NCBI GenBank assembly: GCA_937894955.1 | Contig: CALAXO010000109.1 | Span: forward strand, 1 to 17,706 | Reading direction: 5' to 3' | Origin: an uncultured Clostridia bacterium | Lineage (GTDB): Bacteria; Bacillota; Clostridia; Christensenellales; CAG-138 | DNA length: 17,706 bases | In this document: positions 6,552-13,039 of the stretch, one piece after another | How positions within the stretch are numbered: the stretch's first letter is position 1 | How the letters are laid out: every line of letters begins with the position of its first letter | Notes under the pieces: generated by a model | Told to the model about the DNA's origin: nothing | The model's input: the letters and a program-made list of their open reading frames with translations, nothing else | Databases searched by the model: none | Translations under genes and position numbers: made by a program

Positions 6552-6598
6552 CGCTTCAGGCTTTGCGCAGATCCTTCACACAAAGGATGTTTGAAGCG
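6552..6598. repeat. Nested inverted repeat in the 3' region of the membrane-protein gene
   Basis: Outer arms CGCTTCA (6552-6558) and TGAAGCG (6592-6598) enclose inner arms ATCCTT (6571-6576) and AAGGAT (6583-6588). It lies between the stop codon at 6615 and the terminator at 6530, so it would be in that 3' untranslated RNA. No T run follows on either strand, so it is not an ordinary terminator. Role unknown. Confidence 0.6.
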
Positions 6599-6614
6599 GA
6601 GAAGGCGGGTTCGG

Positions 6615-7202
6615 TCAGTTCAAACCGTCGGAAGCCGCCTCGGGACTGTCTTCAAAATTTCTGTTATGCAGAATTTGGGACAGCAGCTCATCCGAAAACT
6701 TCTTTGCAGCCTGTTCAACAATGATGCTGCCGGAGTAGGAGGGCGCGCAGGGACTTACTGTCATGGATGCACCGGGGGTACTGTCAAAATCAATGATCAC
6801 ACCGCAATACGAACCGGAAATTTCAAGGTTTGAGAACATTTCATCGTTGAAGAGCTTTGCAAGGTCATTCGGCATAACATCTTCAATCCCGATTGTGAAA
6901 CGCCTGCTGCCGGAATTGCCGTCGGGGAACAGCTCTTTGATTTTTTCCCCGAGAGCAAGCGTCTGTTCCTTTGAAAAGATTATGATGTCATAATCTTTGG
7001 CTTTTGCGGCTTCAAGGAACTTTTCGGGAGAAGCATTGCGGTCGCGCAGAATCTCATACTTGCCGAGAGCTATATCGGTTCGGCTGCGGTTCGCAAACGT
7101 TTCGGCGGTGTTCAGCGAATACCAAAGCACGCCCACTGCCGCAATAAGCAGTGCAATGACGAGTGACATTGCAATAATTGTGATTTTTGTACTTTTTTTC
7201 AT
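6615..7202 (-). CDS. Membrane-anchored extracytoplasmic protein, unknown function
   Basis: 195 aa. ATG at 7202 with AAAGAGGT (7215-7208) about 5 nt upstream. Residues 1-6 are basic (MKKSTK) and 7-30 form one strong hydrophobic helix without an obvious cleavage site, so a type II anchored protein with an outside domain is likely. Residues 31-180 are a soluble mixed alpha/beta domain with YDIIIFSKE, FTIGIEDVM and YCGVIIDFD, which look like beta-strands of an alpha/beta fold. No catalytic motif, lipobox or known family is recognised. Two Cys (133, 152) could form a disulfide. A near-consensus promoter lies about 240 nt upstream, leaving an unusually long leader with 17-bp repeats. It separates recA and its plus-strand neighbours from the ftsK-rimO-pgsA operon. 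Confidence 0.85.
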   Translation of the reverse strand: MKKSTKITIIAMSLVIALLIAAVGVLWYSLNTAETFANRSRTDIALGKYEILRDRNASPEKFLEAAKAKDYDIIIFSKEQTLALGEKIKELFPDGNSGSRRFTIGIEDVMPNDLAKLFNDEMFSNLEISGSYCGVIIDFDSTPGASMTVSPCAPSYSGSIIVEQAAKKFSDELLSQILHNRNFEDSPEAASDGLN

Positions 7203-7442
7203 CTTAGACCTCTTTCATAATTTAAATTTTTGGGACATCGGGAGAGATTGAATTAATTACCGAATTAAATAAAACGAGGAGCTCTCCTTTCCGAGGAGCT
7301 CTCCTTTCCGAGGAGCTCTCCTTTCCGAGGAGCTCTCCTTCACTGGTATACCATATAACAAGCGGAATTTTCATGAAATGCAAATCAAGACCCTTTGACA
7401 AAAGTTAAGATCGCACTCATTTTTGGGATTGCTTATCATATA
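7203..7442 (-). promoter_or_regulatory. Long 5' leader with tandem repeats and palindromes
   Basis: If transcription starts near 7442, about 240 nt precede the coding region. Contents in mRNA order: a CTTTG-A-CAAAG type palindrome (about 7393-7403), the palindrome GGTATACC (7345-7352), four 17-nt repeats (7340-7275), an AT-rich stretch, then the true ribosome binding site at 7215-7208. No known riboswitch is recognised. A cis-regulatory role is inference. Confidence 0.45.
7275..7340. repeat. 17-bp tandem repeat, four copies
   Basis: CGAGGAGCTCTCCTTTC at 7275-7291, 7292-7308 and 7309-7325, all identical, then 15 bp of a fourth copy (7326-7340). The minus-strand unit, which is the transcribed sense, is GAAAGGAGAGCTCCTCG. 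It contains the Shine-Dalgarno-like AAGGAG and short self-complementary arms (AGGA/TCCT, GGAG/CTCC). Confidence 0.95.
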
Positions 7443-7448
7443 AAAATA

Positions 7449-7477
7449 ATTCTACCATGATTTACGCTGTGTGTCAA
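7449..7477 (-). promoter_or_regulatory. Sigma-A promoter of the membrane-protein gene
   Basis: On the minus strand TTGACA (7477-7472), a 17-nt spacer, TAGAAT (7454-7449). Predicted start is near 7442. The stretch 7478-7656 between it and the pgsA terminator is AT-rich and holds only a small inverted repeat GAACCG-ACGG-CGGTTC (7516-7531); I see no gene there. Confidence 0.7.
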
Positions 7478-7656
7478 CATCAAAAAATAATATAATTAAA
7501 AAGCACTGCGAAATTGAACCGACGGCGGTTCGAACACGGAAACCGGGATTAAAAAACGTTCTTAAAAGAAAAGCCGATTTAGAGTCGGTCATGGATAAAA
7601 AGACAATTAATTGAAGCTTTTTTCGTGAAAGAAAGTATTCGGAATATTTTCGAACA

Positions 7657-7688
7657 AAATCAGCCCGCGAAAAAATCGGGGCTGATTT
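7657..7688 (-). terminator. Terminator of the ftsK-rimO-pgsA operon
   Basis: On the minus strand AAATCAGCCC (7688-7679) pairs with GGGCTGATTT (7666-7657), 10 bp perfect, with the U run from the A residues at 7659-7656. It lies 35 bp after the pgsA stop. Confidence 0.87.
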
Positions 7689-7722
7689 AAAAGCATTAAT
7701 CATGTTGAAATGCGGCGAACGC

Positions 7723-8316
7723 TCACCTGTTTTTGAAAAGATCCTTGGCTCCGGCGGTGTAGTCGATTCCGGACCAGACCGTCAGCGCAGCGGCGGCGCA
7801 GATAAGCACGAAATCCACGGGAATGCCTATTGCCGTGAACACGGGTCCGCAAAGCAGGGTAATAAGGATTGCGGCAAATTGCAGCGTTGTTTTCGCCTTG
7901 CCGATGGCTTTTGCGGCAATAACAATGCCCTTGCCTGCGGCAAGCTGGCGGATGCCGCTGACGAAGATTTCCCGCGCAATGATAATGAATGTGAACACCG
8001 GCATCAGGAAATTGCCGAAGCTCATGACTTCAAATCGGCAGAGCATGATGAGCGCGGCGGAGGTGAGCAGTTTGTCCGCCGTCGGATCCATCAGTTTGCC
8101 GAAGTCGGTAACAAGGCCGCGTGCGCGCGCAATGCGCCCGTCCAGCGTGTCCGTAACATAGGCAAGCAGAAAAACCACTGCTGCAAGAACGTATTTGAGC
8201 AGCAGCGGAACGCCGTTCAGTGTGCCGATAAGCCAGCTGTCGGGCAGATAGAAGCATGCGATAAAGAGCGGTATCATAAGCATGCGAAGCATTGTAAGCT
8301 TGTTTGGAAGGTTCAT
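7723..8316 (-). CDS. pgsA: Phosphatidylglycerophosphate synthase
   Basis: 197 aa, typical PgsA length. It makes phosphatidylglycerophosphate from CDP-diacylglycerol and glycerol-3-phosphate, the committed step to phosphatidylglycerol, in the cytoplasmic membrane. The N-terminus MNLPNKLTMLRM is the usual PgsA opening. The family signature is complete at residues 56-81 (D56, D59, G60, A63, R64, G73, D77, D81). Hydrophobic helices lie at about 10-22, 38-55, 83-94, 103-121 and 147-180. ATG at 8316 has GGAGAAA upstream. It lies 39 bp after rimO and is the last gene of the operon; ftsK-rimO-pgsA is a common order in Clostridia, which supports pgsA over other family members. Confidence 0.93.
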   Translation of the reverse strand: MNLPNKLTMLRMLMIPLFIACFYLPDSWLIGTLNGVPLLLKYVLAAVVFLLAYVTDTLDGRIARARGLVTDFGKLMDPTADKLLTSAALIMLCRFEVMSFGNFLMPVFTFIIIAREIFVSGIRQLAAGKGIVIAAKAIGKAKTTLQFAAILITLLCGPVFTAIGIPVDFVLICAAAALTVWSGIDYTAGAKDLFKNR

Positions 8317-8355
8317 TTTTGTTTCTCCGTAACAGTTTTAAGGGGGTGTGCCGAT

Positions 8356-9723
8356 TTACTGTGCAGTTTTAGGGGACGGCATCAATTCACCGCAGAGGTC
8401 GTAATAATCCGCGTCGGTGATTTTGACGCTGACATAACTTCCGGCGGGAATGGGGTTTCCGCAATGCGGAACCTTGATGATTCCGTCAACATCGGCTGCT
8501 TCGGCGTAGGAACGGCAGAAAAGGAATTCTTCGTCCGCGCCGTCCACAAGGGCTTCAACAACGGTGCCGATTCTTGAGCGGTTCAGCTCAAGGGAAATCT
8601 TCATCTGTTGACGCATGAGCCTGTCAAGCCGCTGTTCGGCGGTTTCCGCATCGACTGCGTTCGGCATGGCGGCGGCAGGTGTGCCGTCCTCGGCGGAATA
8701 GGCAAATGCGCCCACCCTGTCGAAAGGATGTTCCGCCATGAAATGTATAAGCTCGTCAAAATCCGCTTCGGTTTCGCCGGGGAAGCCGAGCATGACGGTT
8801 GTGCGGAGAATGAACCCGGGAGCACTGCGGCGGATATAGTCCGTAATTTCGCGGATGTGTTCCGCGCTGCCGTGGCGGTTCATGCCGCGCAGCATATGTG
8901 CCGAGATATGCTGAATCGGGATGTCGATATAATTACAGATTTTCGGGTTGCGGTACATTGCGTCAACAAGTTCTTCCGTGACGGTGTTGGGATAGGCATA
9001 AAGCACGCGAACCCAATGCAGTCCCTCGATTTCGGTCAGTTTTTCAAGCAGCTCACGCAGCATGGGTTTTCCGTAAAGGTCAATGCCGTATGCCGACGTG
9101 TCCTGCGCAATAACAGTCAGTTCAGTGACACCGCTTTTTGCAAGCTGTTCAGCCTCGGCAAGAAGGGTCTCCATGGGGGTGCTGACTCTGCCGCCGCGAA
9201 TCAGCGGGATCGCGCAATAAGTGCAGCGATTGTCGCAGCCGTCCGCAATGCGCAGGTATGCGCGATATGACGGGGTCGTGAGCAATCGCTTCGGGATGCC
9301 GCAGCACGCCGCAGCATTCGCACTTTGGGGCGCGGGTTCAACTCCGCAGATTTCCGCAAGCCGCTCCGCAAGAGCGGGATAGTTTTTTACGCCGTTGAAA
9401 ACGTCAACCTCGGGAAGTTCCCGCGCAAGCTCATCACCGTAACGCTGGCTCAAACAACCCGTGACAACAAGCAGTTTGCAGCTGCCTGCGGTTTTATATT
9501 GCGCCATATCGAGAATCGTGTCGATGGAATCCGTCTTTGCGCTTTCGATAAAGCCGCAGGTGTTAACGATAATGATTTCCGCCTGCGCGGCATCGTTCAC
9601 GATTTCGAGCCCGCGTGACCTAAGTTCGCCCAACAGAATTTCGGAATCCACGGCATTTTTGCTGCAGCCGAGGGAGACGAGGCCGACACGGGGGCATTTT
9701 GAATATAATGTATCGCTGTTCAC
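8356..9723 (-). CDS. rimO: Ribosomal protein S12 methylthiotransferase RimO
   Basis: 455 aa. A radical-SAM enzyme that adds a methylthio group to a conserved Asp of ribosomal protein S12, using two 4Fe-4S clusters. N-terminal methylthiotransferase domain with cluster ligands C20 (SLGCSKN), C56 (NTCGFIE) and C90 (TGCLSQR); radical-SAM domain with CDNRCTYC (C163, C167, C170); C-terminal TRAM domain (about 385-450). SLGCSKNxVDSE and the full domain set fit RimO better than MiaB. The start codon is GTG (9723-9721), directly abutting the ftsK TAA, with AAAGGA inside the end of ftsK: translational coupling is likely. No in-frame ATG lies before the conserved N-terminus. Residues 128-148 form a variable linker with two adjacent Cys. 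Confidence 0.96.
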   Translation of the reverse strand: MNSDTLYSKCPRVGLVSLGCSKNAVDSEILLGELRSRGLEIVNDAAQAEIIIVNTCGFIESAKTDSIDTILDMAQYKTAGSCKLLVVTGCLSQRYGDELARELPEVDVFNGVKNYPALAERLAEICGVEPAPQSANAAACCGIPKRLLTTPSYRAYLRIADGCDNRCTYCAIPLIRGGRVSTPMETLLAEAEQLAKSGVTELTVIAQDTSAYGIDLYGKPMLRELLEKLTEIEGLHWVRVLYAYPNTVTEELVDAMYRNPKICNYIDIPIQHISAHMLRGMNRHGSAEHIREITDYIRRSAPGFILRTTVMLGFPGETEADFDELIHFMAEHPFDRVGAFAYSAEDGTPAAAMPNAVDAETAEQRLDRLMRQQMKISLELNRSRIGTVVEALVDGADEEFLFCRSYAEAADVDGIIKVPHCGNPIPAGSYVSVKITDADYYDLCGELMPSPKTAQ

Positions 9724-12700
9724 TTAATCAGTATCCTTTCCGCTCCCGGGGGAGCCGCTTTGCAGATTTCCGCCGAATATGCGGTTGTATTCGGCTGCAT
9801 CAATGAGCACCTTTCGGGGCTTTGCACCGTCCGGCTCGCTCACGAATTTGTTTTGTTCCATGATGTCAACAAGCCTTGCCGCACGTGCATAGCCGACGCG
9901 CAATCGGCGCTGAATCATTGAAATGGAGGCCGTGCCGCTTTCAACAACGAGACGCACCGCATCGGGAAGCAGATCGTCGTCCTGTTTGCCGTTGCCTTGG
10001 CCGAGCCCTCCCCCGCCGCCGGTGATTTCGCTTAACACGCTTTCGTCATATGACGGAGCAGCCGCCTGATTCTGAAGGAAAAAGTCGCGAATTGCTTCAA
10101 CTTCTTCATCCGACACAAACGCACCCTGTGCGCGTGTGGGCTTGCTTGCGCCGTTCGCATGGAAAAGCATATCGCCCTTGCCGAGAAGTTTTTCCGCGCC
10201 GCTTGCGTCCATAATAACGCGGGAATCCGTGCCGTTTGAAACGGCAAACGCAATTCGCGAGGGAATGTTGGCTTTTATAAGGCCTGTTATAACATCAACG
10301 GACGGCCGCTGAGTTGCAACGATAAGGTGAATGCCGCAGGCTCTGCCGAGCTGCGCAATGCGGCAGATGGATTCTTCAACATCCTTTGAGGCAACCATCA
10401 TAAGGTCGGCAAGTTCATCGATTATGATAACAAGGCGCGGCCACTTATCCTCCTCACGCTCCTGCATGGCATTATAGCGGTAGATGTCGCGGGCGTTGAC
10501 CTTTCCCATTTTGCCGTAACGCTGCTCCATTTCCGTAACCGCCCAGCGCAGCGCGCCCGCCGCCTTTTTCGGCTCGGTAACAACGGGACAGAACAGGTGC
10601 GGAAGCGCGGAGAAGACGGACAGCTCAACGACTTTCGGGTCGATGAGGATCATTCGAACATCCTTGGGTGCGGATTTGAAGATCAAGCTCAATATGATGC
10701 AGTTGATGCACACGGATTTGCCGGAGCCCGTTTGACCCGCAATCAGCATATGCGGCATTTTTTCAAGATCCGCAAGCACGACTTTGCCTGCAATATCCTT
10801 GCCCAAGCCCATTGTGAGCGGGGATTTTGCAGTGTTGAATTCACGCGTTTCAAGCACATCGCGGAGGTACACGGGTGCGGTATCCTTGTTCGGAATTTCA
10901 ATGCCGATTGCTGATTTTCCGGGTATCGGCGCTTCGATGCGGACACGCGGAGCTGCAAGCGCAAGTGCAATGTCGTTGCTCAGGGTCGTGATGCGGTTCA
11001 CGCGGATTCCCTGTGCGGGCTGGAGCTCGAACCTTGTTATCACCGGACCGACGCTGATATTTACAATTCGTGCGGAAATATTAAAGCTGTTGAGCGTTTC
11101 GATAAGCACCTTTGCCTTCTCCTTCGGTGATTCGGATGCAACCGCTGCGGCAGGGTCGGGCAGGCGCAGAAGGCTGTACGGCGGCCGTTGGTATTCTGTC
11201 ACGGCGGCGGGAACGACGGAGGAGACGGTGTTTCCCGAGGGACTGCCGCCTTGCGAAGAATCATTGCCGCCGACGGGTGTTGATTTGCGTTCTGCGGAAA
11301 AGCCGCTTTGCGCCGTTTCGGACTGTTCCGTGATGCTTTGCGGCGGAATATCTTCCATGCGTGTCACCGGAATGCCGCGCAGAAAGTCATCATCGGCTTC
11401 GGTTGAATCATCGGCGGCGGGGCTGTCAAACGGCTCTTCCGATGCGGAAACAGCCGAATCGGAAGACGCGTTGGAATAATCCGGCTCGAAAGGCATGCCG
11501 TCATCCGACGTCGGAGGAGCAAAGCCCTCTTCGTCGCGTTCAACATCGGCATAGGAAAGGTTCATCGGAATGTCGATGTGTTCATCGCCGTAGGAAGGAA
11601 AATCCTCCCGAGACCCGTTGTCAGCATCAACATCGGAGGGAATAAAATCGCTTGTTTTCAGTTCACGTGTTCCGCTGCGCCTGCGCTTTTTAGGTTTTGT
11701 TGTTTTGAGCGGCCCCGAAACGGGGAAAAACTCAAGTTCATCATCCTTTTTTGCGGTGCCGAAAGGCCTGCGCTTCTGCGGGGTGCGCCGTGCGGTGAAA
11801 TCGGATACGCCGACTGTTTCGGCAATGTCCGCTGCATTCCCGTTTTCGGAACGTGCGGACATCTCCGCTTCCTGCCTTTTGCGGGCTTTGCTGCGTTTTG
11901 CAAGGGAGGAAAACTGTTCGCCGCCTTCCGTCCCGTAATCGCTGTCCCCCGCCGTGAGCGGTTCTCCGGAATGAACAAGGAATCCGTCCTCGTCAAACTG
12001 CGGCTCGTTGGATGAGCTTTGTTTTTTGCGCCCTCTCTCGGGTTTTGTGTCGTCAAGTTTTTCGTTGTAAAGCTCGGTTTGCCGGCGGGCACGCGAAACG
12101 GCGTGAGCCTCCGCAACGCTTTCGGCAAGCTTTTTGCCCGTTTTTCGGATGGAAAGCCCTGTGATAACAAGCAGCATGATAATATCAATGCCCGCCAGTG
12201 CGACACATCCGCCCGTGACGCCGAACAGCTTTGCAAAAAGGTACGCAATGATTCCGCCGAAAAAACCTCCGCCGCTGCGCAGACGGCTGCCCTCGGACCA
12301 TGCATGGGAAACAGCCTCTCCGAAGCTCATGGCGGGAATCAATTTTGCATATTCGGCAAGGTGAATGAACGAAAGCAGCGCGAACGCGGCAGCGGCTGCG
12401 CAAACGATCGTGCCCGTGCGGAAGTTGTCTTTCCGAATTGCGATAACACAAACTCCGAGTGCCGCACAAAGCACGGGCACTGCATACATTCCGATGCCGA
12501 AAATGCCGAAAAGCAGAGGCACAATTGCCGCAATAACCCCTTGGGACGAACGGGGGGCATAGCAGAATATGCCGAGTATGATGCCGACAAGTATAAGCAC
12601 GACTCCGATTATCTCGCGCTTGGTATCGGCCGAATCGGCGGATTTGCCGCTTTGCTTTTTTACGTTTCGTGAAGCGGAAGCGGGCCGCTGTTCGCTGCGC

Positions 12701-12756
12701 CCTGCGGAGCCCCGTCCGGAGCGTCTCTTTGCGCCGTTTGAACCTGTTGCTGCCAT
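9724..12756 (-). CDS. ftsK: DNA translocase FtsK/SpoIIIE
   Basis: 1010 aa. A septum-located ATP-driven pump that moves chromosomal DNA during division or sporulation. The N-terminus is basic and Ser/Gly-rich (1-45). The membrane region spans 48-200 with segments near 48-66, 75-91, 92-108, 115-132, 165-180 and 185-200. A long, low-complexity charged linker (about 205-525) has alternating KKRRR-type and Asp/Glu-rich stretches; it makes this protein longer than the roughly 800 aa of Bacillus SpoIIIE. The motor domain has Walker A GQTGSGKS (674-681) and Walker B LVIIIDEL (775-782), plus ATQRPSVDVITG. The C-terminal winged-helix gamma domain (about 928-995; RRLRVGYARAARLVDIME) reads chromosomal orientation sequences in the family. 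ATG at 12756 has GAAAGGG 10 nt upstream. First gene of the ftsK-rimO-pgsA operon. Confidence 0.97.
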   Translation of the reverse strand: MAATGSNGAKRRSGRGSAGRSEQRPASASRNVKKQSGKSADSADTKREIIGVVLILVGIILGIFCYAPRSSQGVIAAIVPLLFGIFGIGMYAVPVLCAALGVCVIAIRKDNFRTGTIVCAAAAAFALLSFIHLAEYAKLIPAMSFGEAVSHAWSEGSRLRSGGGFFGGIIAYLFAKLFGVTGGCVALAGIDIIMLLVITGLSIRKTGKKLAESVAEAHAVSRARRQTELYNEKLDDTKPERGRKKQSSSNEPQFDEDGFLVHSGEPLTAGDSDYGTEGGEQFSSLAKRSKARKRQEAEMSARSENGNAADIAETVGVSDFTARRTPQKRRPFGTAKKDDELEFFPVSGPLKTTKPKKRRRSGTRELKTSDFIPSDVDADNGSREDFPSYGDEHIDIPMNLSYADVERDEEGFAPPTSDDGMPFEPDYSNASSDSAVSASEEPFDSPAADDSTEADDDFLRGIPVTRMEDIPPQSITEQSETAQSGFSAERKSTPVGGNDSSQGGSPSGNTVSSVVPAAVTEYQRPPYSLLRLPDPAAAVASESPKEKAKVLIETLNSFNISARIVNISVGPVITRFELQPAQGIRVNRITTLSNDIALALAAPRVRIEAPIPGKSAIGIEIPNKDTAPVYLRDVLETREFNTAKSPLTMGLGKDIAGKVVLADLEKMPHMLIAGQTGSGKSVCINCIILSLIFKSAPKDVRMILIDPKVVELSVFSALPHLFCPVVTEPKKAAGALRWAVTEMEQRYGKMGKVNARDIYRYNAMQEREEDKWPRLVIIIDELADLMMVASKDVEESICRIAQLGRACGIHLIVATQRPSVDVITGLIKANIPSRIAFAVSNGTDSRVIMDASGAEKLLGKGDMLFHANGASKPTRAQGAFVSDEEVEAIRDFFLQNQAAAPSYDESVLSEITGGGGGLGQGNGKQDDDLLPDAVRLVVESGTASISMIQRRLRVGYARAARLVDIMEQNKFVSEPDGAKPRKVLIDAAEYNRIFGGNLQSGSPGSGKDTD
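9734..9739 (-). promoter_or_regulatory. Ribosome binding site of rimO inside the end of ftsK
   Basis: AAAGGA on the minus strand, 10 nt before the GTG at 9723. It supports this unusual start directly after the ftsK stop. Confidence 0.65.
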
Positions 12757-12818
12757 TTATTTGAACCCTTTCAGAGTGATATGTGCATTTGAATGCCTGC
12801 GGTTTGAACCGGTATTCT

Positions 12819-12824
12819 ATTATA
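12819..12824 (-). promoter_or_regulatory. Possible -10 box of the ftsK operon
   Basis: TATAAT on the minus strand at 12824-12819, about 60 bp before the ftsK start. The hexamer at the 17-nt distance is TTTAAT (12847-12842), only a partial -35. Hairpin CGGGAAA/TTTCCCG (12897-12920) lies further upstream without a T run. Confidence 0.4.
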
Positions 12825-12950
12825 ACGCATTTCGCCGCCGAATTAAAGAGCCGTTTTCTTAAAAAAGCCGTGATTGAGAAAAGTCTGAGTCAGGCTCGGG
12901 AAACGAAGCTGTATTTCCCGGGAAATAAAACTTATTCGTGGAATCATAAT

Positions 12951-12991
12951 CAAAAAACAGGGGCCGCCCGCATGTCTGCGGGCAGTCCCTG
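12951..12991 (-). terminator. Terminator of the subtilisin-like protease gene
   Basis: On the minus strand CAGGG (12991-12987) pairs with CCCTG (12962-12958), and the inner arms GCCCGCA (12983-12977) and TGCGGGC (12972-12966) form 7 bp around a 4-nt loop. A U run from the A residues at 12957-12952 follows. A near-direct repeat CGATTCAATCGAG / CGATTCGGTCGAG (about 13007-13035) lies between it and the stop codon. Confidence 0.9.
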
Positions 12992-13039
12992 CCGGTAGGT
13001 TAAGTTCGATTCAATCGAGCCGATTCGGTCGAGTCAAGG

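Noticed and set aside
7275..7340. CRISPR array
   Set aside because: The 17-bp units are directly adjacent with no spacers, and no cas gene is near.
7491..7496. Plus-strand TATAAT as a promoter
   Set aside because: No acceptable -35 at 16-18 nt, and no plus-strand gene lies downstream.
7452..7703. 83-codon minus-strand frame after pgsA
   Set aside because: It runs across the pgsA terminator hairpin and into the promoter of the next gene, and lacks a good ribosome binding site.
7702..8577. 291-codon plus-strand frame over pgsA and the end of rimO
   Set aside because: Antisense to two recognisable enzymes; composition is typical of shadow frames and it has no domain.
12915..12924. TTCCCGGGAA palindrome as a regulatory site of ftsK
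   Set aside because: It is part of a larger hairpin without a T run, about 90 bp upstream of the likely -10; nothing ties it to regulation.
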